NCBI RefSeq assembly: GCF_000003605.2
Contig: NW_003152762.1
Location: 2,929-29,177, forward strand
Length of the DNA: 26,249 nucleotides
Direction of reading: 5' to 3'
Source: Saccoglossus kowalevskii
Lineage: Eukaryota; Hemichordata; Enteropneusta; Harrimaniidae
The position numbers were made by a program, and so were the translations under genes. The notes under the pieces are model-generated. The model saw only the letters and a list, made by a program, of their open reading frames with translations, did no database searches and had not been told where the DNA came from. This document shows positions 1-11,500 of this stretch, in pieces. Within the stretch, counting starts at the first letter, position 1. Each line of letters opens with the position of its first letter.

Positions 1-2650
1 TATGGCATGAGTGGGCTGGACATGGCAACAGAACTGGGATTCGTGACACCCTGCAGATTGTAAATCCAACGTCAAATCCAGTTGACACATGAATATTGCT
101 TGACAAGAAAATGTTCCAATTCGACTCACAGCGTCCGTCCCAATAATTAGGACAATGTTTAAGAATTATATAATTGTAGCACAGTAAAGTGTTATCTAAC
201 AATTTTTAAAAAAATTCTCCACAATTTCTCAGAACCATAAGTAACACATAAGTAAACAACGTTTTTTGGCAATTCGTTTTTACTTATTATTGTTTTGCTG
301 TTTTGTTTTTTAATTTTTTCATCGTATTTTTGCATGTCACATATTTGTAAGCATTTAAGCAAGACATCGAGATTCGATGAAAATGGGATGAAAACAAATT
401 TGGGAATCTGATGAGGGCAATAAAAAATGATTCCAATTTGATCAAATTAGAAATGTGAACTTGAAGAAAGTAATCATTGTCCAATATGACCTCCTTAAAA
501 GTTATTACATGAATTAAGTATACTCTCTTTCATTAAAGGCTGCACAAGAGGAATTGCGGCGACACTAAAACAAACTGTCAAATCTGAAACCCAGGCTGCA
601 TTGGAGCCTGTTCTCTTATTCATAGCCTGCTTGCAACATTCTTCTATAATTAAATCTCATCGCGGTGAGGGGAAAAAGACTTGAATTCATTGGCAATTCA
701 ACAATCAGCTTAGGCAGATCATGCTTACCCAAATCGTTAATATTGAACAATGTCACTTATAGCTGGGCATTATAGGGTGGCGATGAGAGAGCTAATGAAA
801 CACACTAAGTCTCTTACCGGGGTGTTCTGAATTTTTTTGCCATTTATTCTGTCCCTTGTCAAGATTAGATCTCGATTGCCATTTTCATGGATGGAAAACT
901 ACGTTTCACGGCGATAGAGTTTTATAAAACACGCCAAATGCAAAGTGATCGTCTTATCTTTACGCTCAATATGCTCACTATCAGCGCAGCTTCTTTTCGC
1001 CTTATCTGTAATCGAAAATACACCGTCCTTCCGATTGCAGGTTTAAATGTTAAAAACCTTATTTTCACAGGGTGCCGAATTGAGAGCGATAAGTTAATTT
1101 AGAGAATTAAAAGAGACCTCGGGTCGCCTTGCGTTTACATGTATCTGATCAGTAACGCAGTAAATCAGGACATCACCTTGGAATACATCCACAGCAGCGT
1201 TAGACAGCAGAATAAAATACTAATATTCTGTATACTTAACACTATAATTTAGTTTTATCGTGACGAAACTATTTTGGAATACACGTTTTAGAGTGTTCGG
1301 TGGATATTCCGCTTTGTACTGTACGAAAACGTTGTACGTAAATTGGATGACGCATAGCCGAGCTCCCATTGACAACGCCTTTCGTCGGACGGATGTCATG
1401 GTACACAGTGATAAAGACCAGGACATCAACATTCCCATCACCACTCTCAAGGCAACATTAATTTAGTACCTAGCAAGCAGTAAACCGGACGTTCCGTTAT
1501 CCAACACACACATACTTGAATCACATACCAATATTTTATGTATATAGCACGCGGATTTTGTGAGATTGGTTCTTAAAATAAATGTTGTTACAGGGAGGCG
1601 CTCTGTTTACATGGCATCTTTAGCATATCTCTATGCTAGGGTGAATCGAAATCTTCGGAAAGGGTCTGTCTAAGTCCTATGGCGCCATCATAAATCTCTC
1701 GTATTATGCCGAATACATGCCAGTCTTCCCGAACAGAAACGCCAAACAAGTCCACTCTTGTATCTTGTAAAATGGCTTATTATTGCAATAAAGATTCTCG
1801 CAGTCAGACAATATTCTCGGACACAAGACTGTTATGGATTTTGTCAACGAATAAGATTTGTGTGTATGTAAAAATGGAAAATCAAACAAAGGATGGTTGC
1901 GCGAGGTTTACGTGTAAATATTGTGAAAGGCGCTAATGTGACAATTTCTTGAACACAATATGGCATCGACGAGGATGATTTTATTAGCCTGCTCGCAATA
2001 CAAGCTAATTGAATTTATGCGTTTGTGTCGTTTAGAGCATCGGTGAATGCATGACACCATGGTCTCGGCTTTACCTCTAGCGATTAAAAGATACAGCGAT
2101 ATCCGTATGAGGAATCTTTTTCAGCTTTCCATTTGAATATTAATACTTAAATCCCACGTTATCCATAAAATTAATACGAAAACGTACATTTGCAGTCTGT
2201 GTGCTGGATTGGAAAGTCTTTAAGCGATTGGTTTGAGATGGGGTTGTTAAACTCATGATTTCAGTAATTCCTCCAGCAATAGCGTATGGCGCTGCAATGA
2301 TAATTTCGCTCAGGGTCGGGGAGCTCGAGAAATATTTGTCAAGGAAGCCCATACGCTAACGTCTTTGCTTTTCATGCGAAAACTCACAGAGCGTTCAGTT
2401 ATGCATCTGTAAATTTGAGATAGTGGTCAGTTCGTGGTGCCAAGGTAATGGCGATTAGTGTGGCCGTCGTCTCGGTACATTAACGCCAGCGCATAGTCAA
2501 CGACGACGAAGCGATTTTTTTTTTTAAAAAGAGAGAGTGGAATTGATGGTTTGCTCCGTGTCGCTACGAGAATGCACGTTTATTGCATATTTTGTATGAT
2601 AAGGCATATGTATATTTGAGGTTGTGTTGTCAAATATGAGCGTTTCTTTT
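1..2650. other. Far 5' flank, no supported gene
   Basis: Only short open frames without recognisable motifs. The first 63 bases are open in frame 1 to a TAA and look slightly coding-like (see findings). Minus-strand frame 2140-2352 and plus-strand frame 1260-1466 look somewhat protein-like, but neither shows a family motif or convincing splice context. A homopolymer T run followed by A lies near 2515-2528. Confidence 0.6.
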
Positions 2651-5209
2651 CTACCATCGGTTTGTGATGCAGGTCCGGTATTAACTTTCGGAGTCCAAGC
2701 ATGTGGAAAACAATGCGATTATGCTTATATCGGGTGGCAACACAAACCACAAATGTGAAAGAAACGCCACTTCATGCACCATGAAGGTAAAAGGCGCTGG
2801 TGTGAAAAATATATTAGCCATCGTCACAAAAGGACGCATGAAAACAAATTGTGCGCATTGCGGGCCACTGCTATCGTAAAGACACCGCGATCTCAACCAA
2901 CTCAGTTTGTCAGGCCTATAATTGCTCAGCAAGCTATAATAGAAAATTGCATTTTCATTTTGTGAAACGCCCATGTGACCGCCTCTTCCCCCGCCTCTAT
3001 GCTTTGCCGCAGGGAACGGTCGCCCGTCCAAATGATTCGTGCTAGACACCGGGTAATTAACAGTCCCCCGAGCCATAGACTGCAAGCAGCCGGGGCATAT
3101 GTAGCCATTTTGCAGAGTCGTTCTCTTTTTCAAAAAAACAAAGTAAAATGAATAACGAAAGGAGTGGACATTTCTGATCAGAAACCCTGCCCACCATACA
3201 CTCAACACGTCCATTGCTACCGTCGGTTTGTTTGACTTATCTGCATGGGTCGTTTATGTTGTAATGTTTATGTAGCGGGTACTATACCCAGTGTGTAGAA
3301 TTTCCAACACAAAAGACTTCGTATTATAAATGGGTAAACATAAACGTTATAGTTCTATAATTTACGACCCAACCGAGAAATTAGAGTATAGACCTAATGA
3401 AAACGATCGTCTGTATTTTTTGCGCGGGCTTTAAAACCCACCAACAGCACCACAGCTATAGCGCGTCTGTATTGCATTGAATGAGTTAATCTGAAGAAAC
3501 GTTTCCGCAAGAACCATATATTTTTGCCCGTAAAGAAAAATATACGATGTTGAGAGATGTAATCAAATTTTGTACAAATAGTTGAAATACCCCGCTGCTA
3601 CGTTTAGATTCACGACTCAAACTATATAATAGCACATACAAAGGAAACCATGGTAACATAACTTGATATAGTGGAAATATACTATTATAAAAATTGAATC
3701 AGAGTAAATTTTATAAAAAAAAACTACCTCGACCTATCGGTTGATTTGTCTTATCAATATTAGGAAGACACTGAGTGTGCCTGTCAATAAAGGGCGGTAC
3801 AAGTTAGATGCCATCCCCGAACTATAATTGCATTTGTGGTAGATGTGCTAATTCCAGCTGTCAGCTAAGATGTGACAGGAGACAAGGGCTTACATGGCGC
3901 TAAATCATTTCATTCCGGGTACAGTAAATTCAGATGTTTGCAATTTTGTTTTTGTTTTTTCTCTCCATTATATAAAAATCTTCCTGTGAAAAGATGGCGG
4001 TTTGAATACCTTCGTGTCCTATATATGGTACGTACTCTGACATGATCATTAAAAACATAAAATAATCATTTTTAACATGGCAATTCGCCTTTTTTTATCT
4101 AGTTCCGGATTTGTCTACAATATACATGACCGTGGAATATTGTCAAGCGCTCAACTGCAGAGACCAGAGATAAATACCGCCTGTCTGCATGCCAACTCAC
4201 AGGGGACTGTCGAACATATTAAACGATCGGCACATATTTCACAAAATTAACTAGGCATTCGTGTTGCATGAGGTTACAAATATATACAAGTCTTGTCAAT
4301 GCAGAATTTACATGACCCAAGACAATTCAAATGTCTATTCACAAATCACTTAATTAAGAGCAATGGTGGCGGAAACGATCGCAAAATATTGCCTCCAAAT
4401 TTCCCTGAAGTATTGTTCCCTGTGGTAAAAGCAATTATTACCCCCTGACTAAACGTAGTAAATGTGTCGGCAATTGAAACAAGAGGTGTTTCCTTCTTCT
4501 CGTCGTCATCACGTCACATTTACTGTCTCACTTTCTCAAGCAAGTGTCGTCTGCTACTGCCAATGCGCCAAATTCGTCACACCTTACACAGAGAGCACCT
4601 TAATATGGTATTCTTCAAACACATTTGGCACCAATTAGCACTAATTGGCTGGAATATGCTGAAACATTTTGTTATCGCTTTATTTATGCTCCCATCAACT
4701 GGGTTAAATTTTGTCAAATTATTAGATTTCCCGCGGACGTAAATTCCGCTAAATGATGTCATTAATTGTACACAACTGCTCACTCGTTTCCAATATACAT
4801 AACTACTCCCTATTCGTCATTACAAGTCACTAATTTGTTCTAATATTCTACAAAACCATGTCAATATACGGTCTAATTATTAACATTATTTTTTTTCAGT
4901 GTGAATTTTTTGTGTTTAGCGAACGTATCGTGACAGTTATTAATATTTATGTATACGCGTTTAAAACACAACGACCATCGTTAATACAATTTGCGAAGTT
5001 TAATAATTATGATTAAATTTTTAAAATTATTTCATATTACTCCCGATAAAATGACTATGAGTATTTCAGTTTCTTCATACCAGAATTAGTTTACTATGTT
5101 CAATTTAGCCTCGAAAAATGTCAATAAAGCCTGTGGGTACCGCCCGGTGTTAGAATTCAAAGAGTTGCATTGTAACTGACTGGTTAGTGAAATCATTTAG
5201 ATACATTCA
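2651..5209. other. 5' flank with long reverse open frame, no supported gene
   Basis: The longest open frame of the window lies on the minus strand at 2681-3214 (177 codons). It has no domain I recognise, and its composition is irregular. Near-identical 15-base direct repeats flank the region at 2651-2665 and 3217-3231. From 3240 to 5209 the sequence is AT-rich and unremarkable apart from a perfect T-box half-site TCACACCT at 4577-4584. Confidence 0.6.
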
Positions 5210-5800
5210 TAGTAAGTAACCTATTGGCATAATAATTAAAGGATTACATAAGAGTAACCTTCTGGTTTACTCATACAAGTAATTGCCTGGTAAGTAATCG
5301 ACTGGTGTACTGATACACGTAATTGCCTAGTAAGTAATTGACTGGGTGTACTAATACAAGTAATTGCATAGTAAGTAATTGACTGGGTAAGTAATCGACT
5401 GGTGTAATAACACAAGTAATTGCATAGTAAGTAATCGACTGGTGTACTAATACACGTAATTGCCTAGTAAGTAATCGACTGGTGTGCTAATACACGTAAT
5501 TGCATAGTAAGTAATCGACTGGTGTATTAATACAAGTAATTGTCTGGTAAGTAATCGACTGGTGTAATAATACAAATAATTGCATAGTAAGTAATCGACT
5601 GGTGTACTAATACAAGTAATTGTCTGGTAAGTAATCGACTGGTGTAATAATACAAATAATTGCATAGTAAGTAATCGACTAGTGTAATAACACAAGTAAT
5701 TGTGTACTTAATAACTGACTGGTATAATAATACAAGCAATTGTCTAGTAAGTAACGACCTGGTGTAATAATTCAGAAAGTTGCCAATTAAGTAATCGATT
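5210..5800. repeat. 40-bp-unit minisatellite, about 13-14 units
   Basis: Copies of taagtaat(c/t)gactggtg recur at 5291, 5331, 5372, 5388 (a 16-bp partial unit), then every 40 bases exactly at 5428, 5468, 5508, 5548, 5588, 5628, 5668, 5708, 5748 and 5788. The outer units (from about 5211 and after 5740) are degenerate. Positions 5531-5600 and 5611-5680 are identical, showing an 80-bp higher-order duplication. Because 40 is not a multiple of 3, the reverse-strand open frames here are chance products of the repeat. They encode repetitive Tyr/Ile/Leu-rich peptides. Confidence 0.95.
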
Positions 5801-7879
5801 TTAATAATTAAAAAAATGCAATTTATTCAACGAAGTCTTAGGAGAGAAGGCAAGACAAATGTAGGTGTGCGGCTGGAAAATAATTGAAAAATGTTATATA
5901 TTTGTAATGTTTAAATCCAAGGTGCTGTGAACGACACACCGACAGACAAGCCGTATTAAACTAGAGGAAGAGTGAGCAATTGTTTGCTAAATCTATCAGT
6001 GTTTTGTTGAATTAAATGAGGCGAAATCACTTACACGAGCTGTAACAGAATCTAATGTGCTATTTATGTTATACAGGCGTCATTTTTTTCTGCTGTCACG
6101 ATTAAGTCAGGGTTCTCTCTAAATCAAATCAAAGAAAACTTGGCAGCCAAGCAGGCAAATTAGAAATTAAATACTTCTGTCGGTCTTGCAATTCTCTCCG
6201 TTCTGTGCCATCAAATCATATTTATTAGAAGTAATTTGTGTTGAAAACTTTAATTTTCCAAATGATGTCACCTCGGTGGCAGCAGAGACTGTATTAGGTG
6301 TAACCCAGGCGAGCACGTGTATAATTGCCTGTATAACATTAAAATAGATTCTATTTGTCTCATATCTTTATCTTTGACAACTAGGTTTGACTAAAATGGC
6401 GTTGATTCGAATGCGATTTAGTTATAATATTTGGCGAAAATATGAAATGTTCGAGTTTCGCGTTGAATTGATAAAAATACGCCATTCACAAGCGACTTCT
6501 TAATATTTTTTTTATTTGATCGTAAATACAAGGATTTCTATCGTATTGCGCAGAGCCCGTTAAAAAAATGGGTTCCAATCCCGTATTCGTCTCTAGTGGC
6601 CTGCAGCTTGGACGCATATTCAGAGATTACACGCAGAAAATAGCTTGATCTTTTTCATTATAAAAAGCAAGGCACCAGCAGTATACATACAGATTAGCCA
6701 TGAAAATTAATCAGTCTTTGTTCAAACATTTTAACCCGATTGTATTAGCATAGTACTCGTAATGGATTAGAACTTGGCTGGCTGGATTGTATTGCGATCT
6801 ATGAGTACTGTATTTCACGATATATTTGGATAAAACATTCATTTCAAACTGTTTATTTAAATATTTTTTTTATAAACAATGTTGTGTATGCAACGATTAA
6901 TTTCGAAAGAGAAATATATCGAGAAAATCAATTCATTGCTTTCGAAATAGAAATAAATATTTTTTTGTAGACATTCTTGGCCGAGCAATACGGACAATGT
7001 TTCTCCTTTTGTTATTTAAAAAGTACACAGTGTGTGCACCCATCCATATACATATCCTTGGCTCCTACACATGTTGCTGGAATAATTTCAATTAAGTATA
7101 AGAGGCATTGACTGCGTGTGTAAATCTCGATGTCCTGTTAAATAACGTATTGCATTAACCACTTCTGCGCTAGTCGTCATACATCCCTGGTCGGAGGGAG
7201 TTCACTCTGACACGCCTCGCACCAAACTTATTCGCAGCGGCACCAATGCGATATCACATGAGGTTATTGTTAAGTTACGCAGATAGAGTCGGAGATGACA
7301 GAGATGATCCCTGTACCCTGCGTACTAACGGGTTAAACACAGCAACTTTATTAAGGGAAAGCAACTGTCTCCGTTGTTCATTTACTGTCTAGACACGCTA
7401 GCTTTCTGGGCGACAATTACGCTTTGTCGTAGGTGTTGACGTTCTGCTAAGATTTCTTAAATAAATCACACCAGTTCCCCCCCTTGCTAGACCAGACCCG
7501 CAGCAATCGCCCATGTGTGGTCGCTAAATAGACAAGTTAAACAAACCAATTAAATATTATAAACAGCTAGCTAGCCAGAGGGGTTTGATGAAGGGTCTTC
7601 CTTGATGCTAGGCAATGTAAGCCCAATTAGGACTGAACAAAGCATTTCTATGGAACCAACCTAACGTCATTTCCCGTTGCGAATAGCGGTCGACAGTTAC
7701 TTTTCCAGTTCTTGAAAATCCTATTTGTATTCGCCGCGGCACTACCGAATTGAGGCTGCTCCCTCCTACATTTCAACTAACGAAGACGGGCAGCTAGAAA
7801 ATGCAAAAGGGGGGGAAATGAGTAGGAAATGTCTGTGGAGTGTTGAAAATTAGAGCTCTCCCATAGGATATTTAATATT
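5801..7879. other. 5' flank between minisatellite and proximal region
   Basis: No open frame with recognisable content. Contains AT-rich runs around 6500-6970, the possible MITE at 7155-7336, and a palindromic agctagctagcc string near 7566. T-half-site-like strings occur at 5863 (AGGTGTGC), 6296 (AGGTGTAA) and about 7430 (AGGTGTTG). That is not more than expected by chance for a 6-base core. Confidence 0.55.
7155..7336. mobile_element. Possible piggyBac-like MITE
   Basis: TTAA at 7155-7158 and TTAA at 7333-7336 bound a 174-bp segment whose ends are imperfect inverted repeats: TTAACCACTTCTGCGC on the left, and TTAACCCGTTAGTACGC on the right read on the reverse strand. TTAA target duplication with CCC-type ends is the piggyBac hallmark (family knowledge). 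There is no coding capacity. TIR identity is only partial, so this may be chance. Confidence 0.3.
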
Positions 7880-8298
7880 AATGCCATTCGGCAAGAGAAC
7901 TATGACGTTCTCCGTCACCATTGGTCGACCGAATATGTGTTGATAGAGATTAGGAGCGGACGTCAAATTAATTGTACTCCAATTACAGCAGATTTACACT
8001 GCCTGCCCTGCTGAGTACATACAAATATACGCACAAGCTAGAAAACTGATCACTTCAAAGTCTCTGGCACTACCGAGCCGCGTGGTGTCTAGTGCAACAT
8101 CAACAACGTATACAAGTCGTAACACATCTTTTTGCTTCATCTGTATACCTCATAACTGCTTACTGCTATATAGTTGTTCAGAACATTTCAGGAATATCTT
8201 TTCACTGATATTTTTTATGAGCTGTTTATGTTTTGTGAAGAAGTACTACCTCTGGCGTAACAAGAATACATCCAGATCTACCGACAACCATATTCAAC
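7880..8298 (+). promoter_or_regulatory. Candidate tbx20 5' UTR and proximal control region
   Basis: Position directly before the start codon is the main argument. Motifs visible: a CRE-like TGACGT at 7903-7908, a reverse CCAAT box (ATTGG, 7920-7924), a GATA core in ttgatagag near 7940, GACGTC near 7960, a run of homeodomain-type TAATT/ATTAC cores at about 7967-7986, and a TATATA-like string near 8167. None of these fixes a transcription start. An upstream ATG at 8217 opens a frame that overlaps the real start (see findings). Confidence 0.25.
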
Positions 8299-8539
8299 AT
8301 GGAATCGACCAGTGTTACTACCAAACCACAGATGTCATCCCGGGCTAACGCGTTCTCGATTGAAGCCCTTATTTCAAACTCAAACACTAATCCAAGCGAA
8401 AACCAGCAACAAGACAACGACAAAACAAGCAATGCAATAATTGTACCCACTATTAACACCAACAACAGCAGCAATAACAACAACAACGGAAACATCAGGA
8501 ATTGTAGCCCAGGCGTGGACCACTCTCTCCGACCTCTTG
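8299..8539 (+). CDS. tbx20: tbx20 coding exon 1 (start, eh1 motif, Asn-rich linker)
   Basis: Encodes residues 1-80 plus one base of Glu81. The start was chosen because 8299 is the first ATG in this frame after an in-frame TGA at 8236-8238, and it has A at -3 and G at +4. Residues 13-21 read SSRANAFSI, a Tbx20-family N-terminal signature, and F19-S20-I21-E22-A23-L24-I25 fits the eh1 pattern FxIxx(I/L)(I/L), which recruits Groucho/TLE co-repressors in other proteins (family knowledge). Residues 53-68 are mostly Asn, encoded by AAC/AAT triplets near 8455-8502. The donor g|gtaagt begins at 8540, leaving phase 1. Antisense open frames rich in Leu across this exon are shadows of the Asn run. Confidence 0.93.
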
Positions 8540-11500
8540 GTAAGTAGAAGTTAACCAAATATTTAACTTTGCGCTTGTAATTACTGGCAAAATGGTATAC
8601 TAGACGATGAAGGGAGTCCAATTTACGCAACTAGAGTGGGCACTTATATGATGCATTGTGGTTTATTTAAGGTCGAGGTAAGCTACACTTTGGAAACACA
8701 CCATGCAAGACAAATGGGAGGAGCTGACACTGTGGCGTGAAAGTGCCCTTCAAAAAAAAAAACTTATTTTTTTTATTTAAAAATAATGCATATATGACCA
8801 AATGCTATAGTATCAAGCGCGAGAACGGGTGAGATTTCCAAAGTTTAGCAATAAAGATAATCTTAAACTTATTGCCTCCAAAGCATAGTCCCATACCAAT
8901 TTTCTTATACAGTGTATTTGTTTTACAGAGGATTTTGTGGAAAAGTCAAGTTGCGTCCAGCCAAGAAATGGCGAAGTCAGTGGCACTAAATCACCGACGA
9001 GTTCGTCGTCTTTGCAGCTAGGCGGGGTAGCAGCCCTGGGCACAAATGTCACAGCTCCTGTAATTCACCAGGGAGAGTTAAGTGAAGAAATGTCGAAAAT
9101 TACGTGTAAGTTAGAGACGAAAGAATTGTGGGGAAAATTTCACGAATTGGGGACGGAAATGATCATTACAAAATCAGGAAGGTGAGTAAACCCGTCGTCG
9201 TGTCATACCGATACAGTACTCTTTGAAATTCAGAACTAACTCTGCACACATTGTGTACGAAGGCCGAGCGTGCCAGTACGATCACCACATGGGAAACTCA
9301 GCAACTGACGATATAGAAATTATATGAGTAACGGCTTCTAACTCTTCATTACGGACTAAATGTAATTAATTGTCATTATTTGTTCCTATGTTGGCTTGAT
9401 GAAAACACGAAACAAATTGAGACACTGCTAATGTCCTGTGGGATGCGAAAAGAATAGCGGGATGATAGGGCTTGAGAGCAGTGCCATTGAACACAATCAA
9501 ATACTTCTAACAAAACACTAATGTATTTTATAACAATATTGAAAATGGGAGGAGACAGGCAAAAGGATCCACAAAATAAATAAAAAAAACAAAACAAAAA
9601 ACATTGGTTTATGTGAATTTAAAGGAGTTTCAGAAATCCAAGTCAATTAATCATGAGAAATGGGGTAAAAAAAGAGCAACGGTTCGGGTGTTTTGCTAAT
9701 AAAATAGAGGGTTTTGCATGCATGGTTGCGCGCATGATGCGTGTAACGATAAAAGATTGTCCAGGACTTCGACTGAAGAACCCAGCGATCACTTACTGTA
9801 ATGTTAGTCCGCCCATAATTGTGCTTAATACCAATAACAAGAGCTAGACAAGCACGCTTCAACGCACCCAACCACTACAACGAGCGATATACATGGTTGC
9901 AATGCGAGCAATCCCGGATACTAAGTATGTTTGTAGTCGTAAAAAGAAGTATATTTCTCGTATGAAAGTATATCAGCCATGTCGACCTATAGTTACCAGA
10001 ACTCAAGTGGCCATGGTTGAATGTTTTGCTTTTTAACTAGTTTTCCCGATAAAAAATAAGGTTTTATTACAGCGATGGCTTGAAATTAAATTATTTAACG
10101 TAAACTATACATATTTGCCATCGTGTTATAGATTGTAGTACAAGCCTGTAAATGTTAACACATTGAAAGCTAAAACCATACATGAAAAGAAAATATCACA
10201 GATTTTGAATATTATATTTGAAAGCCGGTATGAGTTTCAATAGTGATAATTCATTCGACAAGATATGTGGGTTGCGGTTTAAGCGCAGTACGCGAACAGA
10301 TGGGCGAATCTTTCTCAAACAGCACATTGGCTCCAGTGGTACATTAAACAATCCGTCTACGTCTCTGGCATTTCTCTACAACATTCTGTCTGATAATTCA
10401 GTACTGCTACGTATATGTCAACGTACACGCACTACCGGGACGCTGCGCTTGAAGTCTCATTGGATTGGAAAACTCCGTTTGGCGGATTTTTATTTAAACG
10501 CCTAACAATTGAAATAAAACTCCTCAAATCATAAAACCCAAATCAGGAAATATATAACTAAATTTTGGGAGGTCGCTAAATATATTATATCACTTTTTCC
10601 TTCTAAAAAGATTTCTATAAATCTGGTTTCAAAAGTGTATATTTCTTAGCTGCGGTTATATTTTATGTTGAAATTCAATCATTTAAATTTTTAGATGTTG
10701 ATGAAAACCACTCGTCTTGAAAGTGTGGTTACTTTCTGTCGAAGGATGTTTGTCAATAGTGTCGGCTGTCATATTTCTGGTCGCGGTATTACCTTCTCGT
10801 TGCATTTTAATTCACAATGTTTTACCAACAACGTTGGCCCTTCCAACACCAATTTTGAAAAAAAAGTTAGCTACGTAGCTTTGGGTTGAAAAAAATGTAT
10901 AAACCTTAAGTAAAATGACTAATTCATTCTCTACCTATCTTTCTGTCTATAAAAAGTCGGACTTCATTCACTCGCCATCCGGAAACGACTCGTCGCCTTT
11001 CTTTTTTCAACAATAAATAATTGGTATCTTAATGAAAACACGCCCTTGGAACCACGCCTTCTGCTTTGACATTTGCCAGCAACGGGACTTTAGACAACGC
11101 CGGAGATACGAGTGTCTCCTCCTTTAACGCGACCCGTCGCACTTCGTAGATATCTCTGCACGCCTGTTTTTTTTTTATATTGTTCTCTGCTTGCAGGACA
11201 CCGTGGTATCAGCGTACATCAGTCGGTTTAGTCAGTAAGTTTAAACACAGCGTGATCAATAAATACAAAAATTGAGTTTCGGGGTTCAAATACTACTTAT
11301 AAATATCCGAAACAGTTGTGGTATCCGTAAATCGCCGGAATTGACGTGATAACGCTTTTTGTTTTCTAACTGTTCACGTGTGATCGGAGCTGTCCACGTG
11401 TGAGTGTTACGGTAGTATCGCACGAGACAATCCCGCATATGATGAATGATCAGTGGAGCTTAACTTTCAACTATAAACTGAATAGTTTTTGTCAGATTTC

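Noticed and set aside
2140-2352. Minus-strand 70-codon frame as an exon
   Set aside because: It reads somewhat protein-like (PYAIAGGITEI), but matches no family I know and has no partner exons.
2280-2358. 10-bp inverted repeat TAGCGTATGG/CCATACGCTA
   Set aside because: A few such pairs within 100 bases are expected by chance in a window of this size.
2774-3045. Degraded Gypsy-type gag zinc knuckle on the plus strand
   Set aside because: A CAHCG string and later Cys/His residues recall a zinc knuckle, but only if frames are joined. No intact CCHC spacing exists in any single frame.
2681-3214. 177-codon minus-strand open frame as a gene
   Set aside because: No recognisable domain, uneven composition and no splice or promoter context. 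One frame of this length is plausible by chance in 26 kb on six frames.
5447-5739. Two minus-strand repetitive open frames
   Set aside because: They are translations of the 40-bp minisatellite. The same unit is read in all three frames, which is not how a coding repeat behaves.
6566-6587. tRNA-like T-arm (ATGGG, loop TTCCAAT, CCCGT)
   Set aside because: The stem and loop sizes fit, but position 57 is not a purine, and no matching acceptor, D or anticodon arms are found upstream.
8226-8630. 134-codon minus-strand frame with a poly-Leu stretch
   Set aside because: It is antisense to exon 1. The Leu run is the complement of the Asn triplets.
10218-10505. 95-codon plus-strand frame in intron 2
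   Set aside because: No domain and no usable splice context that fits the gene's phase.
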